Shown one piece after another: positions 17,181 through 25,289 of a DNA stretch of 64,000 nucleotides (positions are counted from its first letter, which is position 1; every line of letters starts with the position of its first letter). The notes under the pieces were generated by a model. It had not been told where the DNA came from. It did no database searches and was given only the letters and a program-made list of their open reading frames with translations. A program made the translations under genes and the position numbers. This DNA is from Candidatus Melainabacteria bacterium. Lineage in GTDB: Bacteria > Cyanobacteriota > Vampirovibrionia > Obscuribacterales > Obscuribacteraceae. Where the stretch lies: NCBI GenBank assembly GCA_016716405.1, contig JADJWK010000001.1:930001-994000 (forward strand), in the 5' to 3' direction.

Positions 17181-17196
17181 GCCGCCGGATCGACCC

Positions 17197-17262
17197 GATT
17201 TTCCGGCTGGCGAGAGCCGATTTTCCGGCTGGCGAGAGCCGATTTTCCGGCTGGCGAGAGCC
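17197..17262. repeat. 22-base tandem repeat, three copies
   Basis: Three contiguous identical units beginning GATTTTCCGGCTGGCGAGAG at 17197, 17219 and 17241, with the first bases of a fourth at 17263. No spacers, so not a CRISPR array. Confidence 0.95.
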
Positions 17263-17344
17263 GATTTGAAGTCGGACTTCAGTAATAATATGGCGTTAAA
17301 GCTATAAAAACGAGATCTTATGGCGTTTCTGACGTATTTTCGGC

Positions 17345-17530
17345 GATTTTTTAGGCTAGAAACGCATATTTTCTCGAAGTGTTATAGGAGCGAGGTGGAT
17401 TTGGGTGAAGAGCGCCGTTCCAGGACGTTCTGGAGAGGATTTTTTAGGCTAGAAACGCATATTTTCTCGAAGTGTTATAGGAGCGAGGTGGATTTGGGGG
17501 AAGAGCGCCGTTCCAGGACGTTCTGGAGAG
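17345..17530. repeat. 93-base tandem duplication at the aminotransferase 3-prime end
   Basis: Positions 17345-17437 and 17438-17530 are the same 93-base unit apart from one base. The second copy holds the last 18 codons and the stop of the minus-strand aminotransferase; the first is a duplicated tail outside the gene. Confidence 0.95.
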
Positions 17531-18596
17531 CCGCTATGGTCATGGCGATATCGCGCTCGAAAACATAGCCCATATGCCCTATCCTGAAGATCTTGCCTTT
17601 CAGATCGTCCTGCCCGTCGGCAACGATAATCCGGTAATCGTCTTTGAGGCGCTGGCGGATCTCCTGAACGGTCATATCCCCGGGAGGCAGGATGGAAGTG
17701 ATAGTGGGAGAAGCGCAGGGGTCCTCCACGAAAGGTTTCAAGCCCATCTCGACGATGGCTTCGCGCAGGAGCATTTTGAGCTTGCGATGCCGGGCGAAGA
17801 TGCTTTCTTTGCCGTCCGCTTTCATCATCGCCAGCGATGCGGTCAGGGCTCTGATCAGGCTGACATTGGGCGTGAAAGGCGTGGTTTTCTCTTTCTGAGC
17901 CTTCAGGTAGCGTCCCAGATCGAGATAGAACCGACCGTTGGTGCAGCTTTCGCAGGCTTTCCAGGCACGCTCGGAGAGATAGATGAAAGCGAGTCCGGGT
18001 GGAAGCATCAGGGCTTTCTGGCTGCCGGTGACGACGACATCGAGATCCCAGCCGTCGATTTCCACCGGTGCGGCACCGAAACTGGTGACAGCGTCTACAA
18101 GAATCAGGGCGTCGTGCTTGCGCACCACCCTGGCGATCGCCTCGAGATCGTTGATCACCCCTGTGGATGTCTCGTTGTGAGTGATGGTGACGGCTTTGAC
18201 GCCGGCGTTCTTCTTAAGGGCGGCATCGACCATGTCAGGATCGATGGACGTGCCGGGCTCGGCGCTCAGGCGCTCGACGTCTGCCCCGTATGCGGTGGCG
18301 ATCTTGGCGAAACGCTCGCCGAAGACGCCGCAAACCAGGCTCAGGACTCGATCGCCCCGGTTGACTGTATTGGCGACAGCGGCGTCCATGGCACCGGTAC
18401 CGGACGATGTGATGATCAGGGGCTCGTTATCGGAGGCGGCAAGCCAGGTGAGACCTTCGATAGCCTCGGCGAGGATTTGCGAGAACTCCTGACTGCGGTG
18501 CCCGAGCGGATGTTTCGCGTGCGCTTCCAGAACCTCGTCCGGGACAGGGGTGGGACCGGGAATCATGAGAAACTCGCGCGGGCGGATAACGGTCAT
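17475..18596 (-). CDS. Class V aminotransferase (alanine-glyoxylate / serine-pyruvate type)
   Basis: A 373-residue PLP enzyme opening with MIPGPTPVP, with HRSQEFSQI, SSGTGAMDAAVAN, HNETSTGV, LVDAVTSFGA and TGSQKALMLPPG, where Lys194 forms the Schiff base. These motifs are those of alanine-glyoxylate or serine-glyoxylate aminotransferases; phosphonate or other amino donors cannot be excluded. AAGGAGG stands before the start. A TATAAT box lies at 18667-18662 on the minus strand and the leader holds repeated elements. The last 18 codons lie in a 93-base tandem duplication. Confidence 0.85.
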   Translation of the reverse strand: MTVIRPREFLMIPGPTPVPDEVLEAHAKHPLGHRSQEFSQILAEAIEGLTWLAASDNEPLIITSSGTGAMDAAVANTVNRGDRVLSLVCGVFGERFAKIATAYGADVERLSAEPGTSIDPDMVDAALKKNAGVKAVTITHNETSTGVINDLEAIARVVRKHDALILVDAVTSFGAAPVEIDGWDLDVVVTGSQKALMLPPGLAFIYLSERAWKACESCTNGRFYLDLGRYLKAQKEKTTPFTPNVSLIRALTASLAMMKADGKESIFARHRKLKMLLREAIVEMGLKPFVEDPCASPTITSILPPGDMTVQEIRQRLKDDYRIIVADGQDDLKGKIFRIGHMGYVFERDIAMTIAALQNVLERRSSPKSTSLL

Positions 18597-18605
18597 CGGA
18601 GCCTC

Positions 18606-18648
18606 CTTGAAATGACCACTTGAAGTGATCCCTTGAAATGACCACTTG
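18606..18648. repeat. 17-base direct repeats in the aminotransferase leader
   Basis: CTTGAAATGACCACTTG at 18606-18622 and 18632-18648, period 26, with the palindrome CACTTGAAGTG at 18617-18627 between. The first copy includes part of the Shine-Dalgarno, so it may be a regulatory site. Confidence 0.7.
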
Positions 18649-18661
18649 CAATGACGACTGG

Positions 18662-18667
18662 ATTATA
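18662..18667 (-). promoter_or_regulatory. -10 box of the aminotransferase gene
   Basis: A perfect TATAAT on the minus strand, 66 bases before the start codon. The -35 region (CAATTT at 17-base spacing) is weak. Confidence 0.5.
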
Positions 18668-18721
18668 AGCGGATCGGGCGGCGAAAATTGAGCCTCTGTG
18701 CCGATTCGTAACCTAAAGGCT

Positions 18722-19084
18722 TCAGAGATCGGCGAGAGAGCCCGGCTCGATTATGGGGTATTGCCGTTTGAGCTCCGGACCCGAATAGATCTCGAGACTC
18801 TTTATCCTGTTTTTCTCGATGGTGACTATAGCCGTCTGGATGTCTGGATAGCAGTCCTGCCAGCTGCTGCAGCGGACATTGTCGCAATTGAAATAACCCA
18901 CGGTCTTGATCAGGTCTTCAGCAGGTTTTTTGGAGGGGCGGCAGGGCATTCCGGACCAGTCGATCTCGTCGCCGATCTCGTACCGCCGGTTGTCAATGGT
19001 GCCGTACTGGAAGCCCACCCCGGAGACGATTTCCTCCTTGCAGAAGGGGCAGCTGAGACCACCGTTTATGGTGTTGAAGTTCAA
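18722..19084 (-). CDS. Hypothetical protein with cysteine pairs
   Basis: A 120-residue protein that begins with a TTG codon and soon shows CPFCKEE, then CDNVRCSSWQDC near residue 67, giving enough cysteines for a zinc ribbon. The C-terminal part (DIQTAIVTIEKNRIKSLEIYSG) looks like beta strands. No family known to me. It lies downstream of the leucine-dehydrogenase-like gene after a terminator, on the same strand. Confidence 0.6.
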   Translation of the reverse strand: MNFNTINGGLSCPFCKEEIVSGVGFQYGTIDNRRYEIGDEIDWSGMPCRPSKKPAEDLIKTVGYFNCDNVRCSSWQDCYPDIQTAIVTIEKNRIKSLEIYSGPELKRQYPIIEPGSLADL

Positions 19085-19117
19085 GAGCCTTTCTCCCTGG
19101 ATACGCTGGCTATTATA

Positions 19118-19143
19118 AAGGGCGGGTGCCGAGCCCCGCCCTT
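19118..19143 (-). terminator. Terminator of the leucine dehydrogenase-like gene
   Basis: AAGGGCGGG and CCCGCCCTT around an 8-base loop, followed on the minus strand by TATAATAG; 30 bases past the stop. Confidence 0.75.
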
Positions 19144-19173
19144 CATGTCCTGATTTTCTCAGGCTGGCATCAA

Positions 19174-20310
19174 TCAGTTGAGAGACGCCACGGCCAGGTC
19201 GCCCATGACCTTGTCCACGGTCATGAAATTGCTTCGGAATCCTGTCCGCTTGCTTTTGGATTGACCTTTTCGCGCCTCGTTCAGGCGCTGTTGCGCCAGG
19301 GCGTCTGCAGCCTGGTGGGGCGGCATGTGCTCGGCTTCGGAGCGCTCGAGGATGGCTTTGATCGTGTCATAAACGCGGGTGACTTTGGCCAGCACTTTCT
19401 CGTGGTTGTAGCCATCGAGCTCGGCCGCCACATTGATCAGACCGCCGGAATTGATGGCATAGTCAGGAGCATAGATTATGCCTTTGCTGAAGAGAGTGAA
19501 GCCGTCTTCGTCTTTCTCGAGCTGGTTGTTGGCGGAGCCGGCGACGATCTTGCACTTGAGCTGCGGTATCGTGCGCGAGTTGAGGATGGCGCCCAGAGCG
19601 CAGGGAGCGAAGATCTCGCAGTCCGCCGCGTAGATTTGATCCGGGGACACGACTTCGGCTCCGAATTCGGCTTCGACTTTCTCGACCTGATTGGGATAGA
19701 TGTCGGTGATGATGAGCTTGGCACCGGCAGCGGATAGATAGCTGCAGAGATGATAGCCGACATTGCCGACGCCCTGTACGGCTACGCGGACACCTTCGAG
19801 CTTTTCGCCGAGACCGGAGGCTTTCAGGGCTGCTTTCATGCCCTGGAAAACACCGAAGGCTGTCATCACGGAGGGGTCGCCGCTGCCGCCTTCATTGCTG
19901 CCGCCGACTGCGTGGCTGGTAACCGTGCGGATAGTGTCGATATCGGATACGGTCATGCCGACGTCTTCGGCGGTGATATAACGACCGCCCATGGCATCCA
20001 CGGCGCGCCCGAAGGCTTTCATGAGCTCGGGAGTCTTATCCTGGCGAGAGTCGCCGATGACCACTGCCTTGCCGCCGCCGAGATTGAGCCCGGCAACCGC
20101 TGCTTTGTAGGTCATGCCGCGCGAGAGTCTCAGGACATCGCGCAGAGCCTCCTGGTCGTCGGCATATTTCCACATGCGACAGCCACCAAGAGCAGGACCG
20201 AGGACGGTGCTGTGCACACCGATGATCGCTCTCAGGCCGGTTTCTTCATCGTGGAAGAAAGAGACCTGCTCGTGTCCGTAGTCATTCAAATCGTCGAAGA
20301 TTCCCGTCAT
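19174..20310 (-). CDS. Leucine/Glu/Phe/Val dehydrogenase family
   Basis: The catalytic domain carries GPALGGCRMW, GMTYKAAVAGLNLGGGKAVV with the two conserved lysines, and TAEDVGM; the Rossmann domain has VAVQGVGNVGYHL. These match branched-chain leucine dehydrogenases, which oxidatively deaminate Leu, Val and Ile with NAD. NEGGSGDPSV and the SANNQL loop also fit. At 378 residues it is slightly long because of a basic C-terminal extension (RKGQSKSKRTGFRSNF). ATG at 20310 is chosen because AGGAG lies eight bases upstream. It may work with the nearby aminotransferase in amino-acid breakdown, though they are separate units. Confidence 0.85.
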   Translation of the reverse strand: MTGIFDDLNDYGHEQVSFFHDEETGLRAIIGVHSTVLGPALGGCRMWKYADDQEALRDVLRLSRGMTYKAAVAGLNLGGGKAVVIGDSRQDKTPELMKAFGRAVDAMGGRYITAEDVGMTVSDIDTIRTVTSHAVGGSNEGGSGDPSVMTAFGVFQGMKAALKASGLGEKLEGVRVAVQGVGNVGYHLCSYLSAAGAKLIITDIYPNQVEKVEAEFGAEVVSPDQIYAADCEIFAPCALGAILNSRTIPQLKCKIVAGSANNQLEKDEDGFTLFSKGIIYAPDYAINSGGLINVAAELDGYNHEKVLAKVTRVYDTIKAILERSEAEHMPPHQAADALAQQRLNEARKGQSKSKRTGFRSNFMTVDKVMGDLAVASLN

Positions 20311-20527
20311 GTGCGGCACTCCTATTTGTAAGGCGCGTAGCCTTCTGCAATCCATCTCAAGTTTTACAACGATTTGTTACTCCTCTTGGAATTCATTAGG
20401 TTATCGCAACTTTCTTGATTCCCGGGGGCGGAAGTGCCAGGACTGGCGGCTCTCGGCCCGACTGACAATCGTCTGGTAAGGGTTGCGCAGGCTCTTTAAG
20501 GCCGATTTAATTGAAAGCGAATCCACT

Positions 20528-21166
20528 ATGAACGAGCGCGAGAAAATCACCGAGTTCTGGAACGGTCTCTATGGGAGCGGGCGCATGCCGTGGGATCTGG
20601 GCGGCATTCCCGATCGGCTTTCGAGATTTCTGGACCGGGCGAGCGCCGATTCCGTTTTCCGGAGGGTTCTTATTCCGGGCTGCGGCTCCGGATACGAAGC
20701 AGCCCTTTTCGAAAAGGTCGGCTGTCAGGTCACTGCTCTCGACCTTTCGCAAGAGGCTCTTGCTCGAGCCCGGGAAATCCTGACCCTGGAGAATCCCGGT
20801 ACTGAGGTCTCTTTCGTGGAGGGCGATTTCTTCGAATATCGTTGTGAGCGACCTTTCCACTTAATATACGAGCGAGCGTTCCTGTGCTCATTTTCGCCAG
20901 GCAGGAGGGCCGAGTACGCTCGAAAATGCCATGAGCTCCTGAGCGACCGAGGGGTTCTTTGCGGATTCTTCTATGTCGATGCCGAGAAGGAGAGCGGACC
21001 GCCATATCCGATCCCGGAAGAGTCCCTGAAAGAGCTCCTGCGAGATCGCTTCGAGCTCGTGGAGGACGAGGCTGTGCCAGCTTCCTGCAAGGATTCGCTC
21101 GATGTTTTCGACGGCTGCGAGCGCTTTCAAGTATGGCGAATCTCCCGCGAAGACAAGAGTCAGTGA
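20528..21166 (+). CDS. Thiopurine/thiol methyltransferase-like SAM enzyme
   Basis: FWNGLYGSGRMPWDLGGIP near the start is the substrate-side signature of the TPMT family; VLIPGCGSGYEAALFEKVG is SAM motif I, followed by VTALDLSQEAL, EGDFFEY and LIYERAFLCSFSP. Family members methylate thiols, thiopurines, halides or selenium/tellurium compounds; which applies here is unknown. 212 residues from ATG 20528, a normal length. The Shine-Dalgarno is weak. Confidence 0.8.
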   Translation: MNEREKITEFWNGLYGSGRMPWDLGGIPDRLSRFLDRASADSVFRRVLIPGCGSGYEAALFEKVGCQVTALDLSQEALARAREILTLENPGTEVSFVEGDFFEYRCERPFHLIYERAFLCSFSPGRRAEYARKCHELLSDRGVLCGFFYVDAEKESGPPYPIPEESLKELLRDRFELVEDEAVPASCKDSLDVFDGCERFQVWRISREDKSQ

Positions 21167-21243
21167 AAACCCTGTTCCCCGAGGCTCTCTACGGAACTTA
21201 TTCTAGAAATATCAGTTTCAGGTCTACCCGGGGGATCACTCTC

Positions 21244-21705
21244 ATGCGGATCAAGCTCGTGCGGATCAAGCTTTTACAGAAATTGCTGGCGGTCACATTT
21301 CTTCTTTCTCCGCTTCAGGCTTTTGCATGCCAGCCGCCGCCATCGAATTCGAATTTCTCGGATCTACGAAATGACGTCATTACCGCTACCGTTTCGAAGG
21401 TCACCCCGGAAAGCGGTGCCACCAACGGCAATCCACCGACGGTCGAGCTTGTTGTGGACGAAGTCTTGAGAGGCTCCTCATATCCGGGCCGTATCAAGGT
21501 CATCTGGGGGGCTGACTGGCCCGGAACAATCGGCGACAAGGAGATGCGCTCCTGGAAAAACCTGCCCCGCTCGGCCCCGACCCCCGGAACCAGGCTCATT
21601 CTCCTGGTGCGAAGAGATGGCTCGTCTTACTGGTTGAGCAAGCCGGCCCAGGTTTACAGCCAGGCTGCTCTAGATCGAACCCGGAGGCTGATGATGGTCG
21701 AATGA
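21244..21705 (+). CDS. Secreted small protein, possibly TIMP/NTR-like
   Basis: A signal peptide (LLQKLLAVTFLLSPLQAFA then C) precedes a beta-rich domain: VITATVSKVTPES, VELVVDEVLRG, RIKVIWG, GTRLILLVRRDGSSYWL. The strand order resembles OB-like NTR/TIMP domains of bacterial secreted proteins, but only one cysteine remains, so this is a weak hint. The first codons hold a 15-base direct repeat (ATGCGGATCAAGCTC then GTGCGGATCAAGCTT), so GTG at 21259 could also start it. Confidence 0.55.
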   Translation: MRIKLVRIKLLQKLLAVTFLLSPLQAFACQPPPSNSNFSDLRNDVITATVSKVTPESGATNGNPPTVELVVDEVLRGSSYPGRIKVIWGADWPGTIGDKEMRSWKNLPRSAPTPGTRLILLVRRDGSSYWLSKPAQVYSQAALDRTRRLMMVE

Positions 21706-21707
21706 GC

Positions 21708-22487
21708 TCACTGGCAGTCTTTTCTGGCGATATAGACGGTGGTGGTGTATTTCAGGGTGACTGGTCCTCCGGCTCCGTATCGCCTGTAGAGCTCGCTCAG
21801 ACCGCTGCGGAGCTTTTCCGCCCGGGATCCCTGGCGCGGGGCGTAGGAGGTCGAGAAAGCCCTTCCCAGGAGTCCTTCCTCGTCCATGCTCTGGGAATTC
21901 GTGAATTCGGTGACACCGACGGTCTCGAAAAGATCGCTCAATAAAAGCGCCTTGCCTGACACTCCTCGCATCACCTCGACGCTGACCGCTTCGCTGTTGT
22001 CTCTGATGAGGGCACCATATTCCCGGGTGAACAGATCCGCCTCGTTGCGCTCGTTCCAGATGAGAATACAATGACCGCCAGGCTTCAAGATCCGGTGAAA
22101 TTCGGACAGGGACCTCTCCGGGTCGAACCAGTGGAAGGCCTGGGCGCAAAGAACTGCATCAGTGCTGGAATCTGCAAGACCGGTCTTTTCGGCGGTGCCT
22201 TTGCGAAACTTCGGCGGATTCTGACTGCCTCCGGTAGACGCAGCCGACTCGGCTTTCTCTCTCATCTCATCATTTGGCTCGATGCCGAGAACGGCAATGC
22301 CGAGACGGGAGAAAGCCCTTGCCGATATGCCGGTGCCGCAGCCGACATCGACCATGAGCGAGGCCGGACCGAGGTGGCAGCGCTCGATGACGTGGAGGAG
22401 CGCCGTCTCCGGATAGTCCGGCCGGTAGCTGGCATAGGCGTCGGCCAGACCGGTGAATCTTTCGGTGGGATTCGATTTCTCGGTCAC
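21708..22487 (-). CDS. Class I SAM methyltransferase (Methyltransf_11)
   Basis: MVDVGCGTGISARAFSRLG is the SAM-binding glycine motif, followed by VLGIEPNDEM, CAQAFHWFDPERSLSEFHRILKPGGHCILIW, all standard for Methyltransf_11 enzymes. RFTGLADAYASYRPDYPETAL at the start is typical of this broad group; substrate unknown. GTG at 22487 overlaps the GNAT stop (GTGA), so the pair is coupled. Confidence 0.8.
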   Translation of the reverse strand: MTEKSNPTERFTGLADAYASYRPDYPETALLHVIERCHLGPASLMVDVGCGTGISARAFSRLGIAVLGIEPNDEMREKAESAASTGGSQNPPKFRKGTAEKTGLADSSTDAVLCAQAFHWFDPERSLSEFHRILKPGGHCILIWNERNEADLFTREYGALIRDNSEAVSVEVMRGVSGKALLLSDLFETVGVTEFTNSQSMDEEGLLGRAFSTSYAPRQGSRAEKLRSGLSELYRRYGAGGPVTLKYTTTVYIARKDCQ

Positions 22488-22912
22488 GGCTCCAGCTTCT
22501 TGGTGAGAAAGTATCGGATATGCCCTTTCGGATAGTCCGGGAGCTCGGCGAAGACTTTGTAGCCCAGGGACTTGTAGAAATTGATTGCCTGGAAGCTGAA
22601 GGTGTCCACGAATACGCTCGAGCAGCCGCGTTTGCTGGCTTCTTCCTCGGCGGCTTGCAAGAGGCGGGTGCCCAGTCCCTGATCCCTGGCGCTCCTGGCT
22701 ACGGCGAGCTTGCTGATGCGCAGCCAGTCCCAGTAAGTCGAGCCGATCAGACCGGCGATGACGTTGCCTCGCTCGTCTCTGACGAATATGTTGAGAGCCC
22801 GTGGATCGTAGACGAGCCCCTGATCGGCATTGTGCTCGTTGAGCATGGCCGAGACCGCAGCCAGGTCCATCTGGTTGGGCAGCGATTCGATCTTGAGGGT
22901 CTCTCTGGTCAT
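22484..22912 (-). CDS. GNAT family N-acetyltransferase
   Basis: A single GNAT domain: strand IAGLIGSTYWDWLRISKLAV, the acetyl-CoA loop RSARDQGLGTRLLQAAEEEA (R/QxxGxG/A), then VDTFSFQAINFYKSLGYKVF. 142 residues. Acceptor unknown; close relatives are ribosomal or small-molecule acetylators. First gene of a coupled pair with the methyltransferase. Confidence 0.85.
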   Translation of the reverse strand: MTRETLKIESLPNQMDLAAVSAMLNEHNADQGLVYDPRALNIFVRDERGNVIAGLIGSTYWDWLRISKLAVARSARDQGLGTRLLQAAEEEASKRGCSSVFVDTFSFQAINFYKSLGYKVFAELPDYPKGHIRYFLTKKLEP

Positions 22913-23008
22913 GGCTCAAACTCGCTAATACGATAGCATGGAAGCCCTCATGTGAAATTGCTAAACTATGGCTTCCCTTTGATTCGGATCAGGAGTGATG
23001 CGTTAGAT

Positions 23009-23980
23009 ATGGACTGGGACGTCAGTAGTTTTGGCAATGAGCAGGCTCAGGACTGGCTGAAAGAGCTTTCCTCGAGCCTCACCGGAGACCTGATCGAGGA
23101 AGCCCTCTCCAGGGTGGACGAGTCCGAGATCTTCATCGATTCTCAAGATGCAGAGCGAGCCGTAGCGGCCGCCGAAGTGGTGGCTGCCTCGAGAAAGCAG
23201 CCGTCCATGGATCTGCCGGTGGATGTGGAGTTGTGGGTGAACGCTCAAAAGTACTGCGCTCCGAAAGCCGTCGTGGAGCTGGCCAGCCGGGTGATCGGTA
23301 AGGTTTTCAAAGGCTCGGAGCTCCGCGATCTCTGGGAGGGCACCGACGCTGCCAGGGACTGGCGCAATTTAATGACCGATCTGACAGCCAGGCTCGATCG
23401 CGCTCTGAGCGAGCCTGCCGAGGAAGAAGATCCCGGTTCGAGCGGTGGCCGGGGCGGAAACAATCTCGAGTCGGTTTTCAACGAGGCGGTAGAGCTCGTC
23501 AGGGCAGGCAACCACAGAGGCGCAATCGCCAGGTTCAACCACGCGATCGATCTCGATCCCGGCTTTACCGTCGCCTATGTCGGCCGGGGCACATCCTTTC
23601 TGGCTCTGGGCAAATTTGAGGAAGCGATAAATGATTTCAACAGCGCCATCGATCGCGATCCGGAGCTCACCGAAGCTTATTATCTCCGGGCTCAGGCTTA
23701 TTTCCAGTCCCAGCATTTCGGTCGGGCCATAGCCGATCTGACCATTCTGCTCAATATGCAGCCGGAGCGGGGTGAGGCGTATATGGTGCGAGGCCTGGCC
23801 AATGTCAGCATCGAGCGCATTCAAAAGGCGATCGACGATTTCACCAGCGCCCTGACTCACGACCCTGACTGTGTCAACGCTTATCTCCACCGGGCTCGGT
23901 GCTACGAGAAAGAGGGGCGGTTCGACCTTGCCGGAAAGGATCGTAAACAATATGAAAGGCTCTCCGGCGCTCGGGCTTAG
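23009..23980 (+). CDS. DUF4259 domain fused to TPR repeats
   Basis: MDWDVSSFGNEQAQDWLKEL is the start of a DUF4259 domain, continuing with AVAAAEVVAASRKQPS and SELRDLWEGTD to about residue 130. An acid and glycine linker (EEEDPGSSGGRGG) leads to four TPR units (for example IARFNHAIDLDPGFTVAYVGRGTSFLALGKFEEAI) to the end. DUF4259 proteins are usually about 130 residues and stand alone; function unknown. Start at 23009 is set by the domain boundary; AGGAG is 13 bases upstream. Divergent from the GNAT pair. Confidence 0.75.
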   Translation: MDWDVSSFGNEQAQDWLKELSSSLTGDLIEEALSRVDESEIFIDSQDAERAVAAAEVVAASRKQPSMDLPVDVELWVNAQKYCAPKAVVELASRVIGKVFKGSELRDLWEGTDAARDWRNLMTDLTARLDRALSEPAEEEDPGSSGGRGGNNLESVFNEAVELVRAGNHRGAIARFNHAIDLDPGFTVAYVGRGTSFLALGKFEEAINDFNSAIDRDPELTEAYYLRAQAYFQSQHFGRAIADLTILLNMQPERGEAYMVRGLANVSIERIQKAIDDFTSALTHDPDCVNAYLHRARCYEKEGRFDLAGKDRKQYERLSGARA

Positions 23981-24269
23981 TAGACCGGGCAAATCGCGTG
24001 AGCTGCGCTAGACCTTCTGTTCTTCAGTCCTGAACAGGGTCGCGGCCGGATGCGTAGTTTCCTTGGGAATGTCTCAGGGAGATGGCATTGTTATCAAGAG
24101 GGTGATATCAATACTATTCAAGCTGTCTCAATTCGATTCCTCAACTTCCTCAGATTCAACATCCCGCCTGAAGCCAGATTGACTACAGCTACGGTTTATT
24201 TACTGACCTCTCCCGAGGTAAGAGTTAAACTGTACCGTCCAGGCTCCGGGTCAACCATGAGGACCAATC

Positions 24270-25286
24270 GTGATACACGTATTCGGATTTCTCGTTCTGG
24301 ACGCCGGGGGATCGAAACCCGGGTCGTCCGAATCTTGTGCCGCCGATTCAGCTTACTGCCGGACGGCTGTTGTCACTGCTAGTGGTGCCCGACGCAGCAC
24401 GGCCTGGAAGAAAAGGGCCGATGCGCTCAAGAGGCTGGCTGCTTCCCGGAATGCCCAGGTCTTCACCGAAGCATCTCTGTCCCGCTCTGCTGGAGGCGAG
24501 CTTCCCGCTCTCGATGGCGTCACCGCCGTCATCATTTTCGGCCAGACCAACCACGATCGTCTTCAGGAGGTATGCAAGACCCTCAACGACGCCGGCAAGC
24601 TCGTGATGATCGCGGTGGACGCGCTGAAGAACCTGCAGTCTCTCCTTCCCGCTCTACGTGAAGTCAATGAGGAGGGGGTTCAGATGATCTCGGCGGGCTC
24701 CGTAGAGCTCGTTCTGACAGCTCCAGAGCTCATGATCTATCGCTTCCCCAAGCCGGATTCCACCAGTACCATCTGCGTGGTGGTGGACATCGACGCCAGG
24801 GACCCGCTGATTCTCTCGATGGTCAGGGGGCACGCTCCTTTCCAGGGCTGCGAGTCTCTTCCCGGCGGTTTTATCAACGTGCAGCTCGAGAATCTCGCCG
24901 AGTGCGCGGCTCGCGAGCTCATGGAAGAATGCTTCTTCAACAACGACGCGGAAGGAGACGAGGATCGTTTCACTTACCGCGTCCTGCCCTCCGATCTGGT
25001 GCTCATCGACGAGCGCTCGGATCCGGACCGCGATGAGCGCGGGCATGTTGTCGACCACGGTTATGCCTGGTTCGTTCCCGAGTCCAAGAAAGAAGCCGTG
25101 ATGGCCGCCATCAATGCCGGTGACGATGCGCTGGCGGGCTCGACTCGCTTCGTGAGAGCCAGCCAGCTCCTCGAGCGCAAGCTCGCCTTCGACCATGCCA
25201 GGCTCGTCGAGGCGACTCTTGAAAGGCTTCGCCAGATCAAGGGAAAGCCTGCCAGAAAGACCAGAAAGACCAGGAAAACGAGGTAG
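24270..25286 (+). CDS. Nudix hydrolase with N-terminal extension and basic tail
   Basis: The C-terminal half contains a Nudix box, GGFINVQLENLAECAARELMEE: the REL-x-EE core and the upstream Glu are in place, with one residue more than the canonical spacing after the glycine. The N-terminal half has an alpha/beta unit (VTAVIIFGQTNHDRLQEV, KLVMIAVDALKNL) of unknown type. The protein ends in a Lys-Thr-Arg repeat coded by near-perfect 9-base units. GTG at 24270 has GAGG seven bases upstream. The pyrophosphatase starts three bases after the stop, so the two are cotranscribed; a Nudix reaction can release the pyrophosphate that the second enzyme removes. Confidence 0.75.
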   Translation: MIHVFGFLVLDAGGSKPGSSESCAADSAYCRTAVVTASGARRSTAWKKRADALKRLAASRNAQVFTEASLSRSAGGELPALDGVTAVIIFGQTNHDRLQEVCKTLNDAGKLVMIAVDALKNLQSLLPALREVNEEGVQMISAGSVELVLTAPELMIYRFPKPDSTSTICVVVDIDARDPLILSMVRGHAPFQGCESLPGGFINVQLENLAECAARELMEECFFNNDAEGDEDRFTYRVLPSDLVLIDERSDPDRDERGHVVDHGYAWFVPESKKEAVMAAINAGDDALAGSTRFVRASQLLERKLAFDHARLVEATLERLRQIKGKPARKTRKTRKTR

Positions 25287-25289
25287 CCT

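Noticed and set aside
17197..17262. CRISPR-like repeats
   Set aside because: The 22-base units are contiguous without spacers and no cas genes are near.
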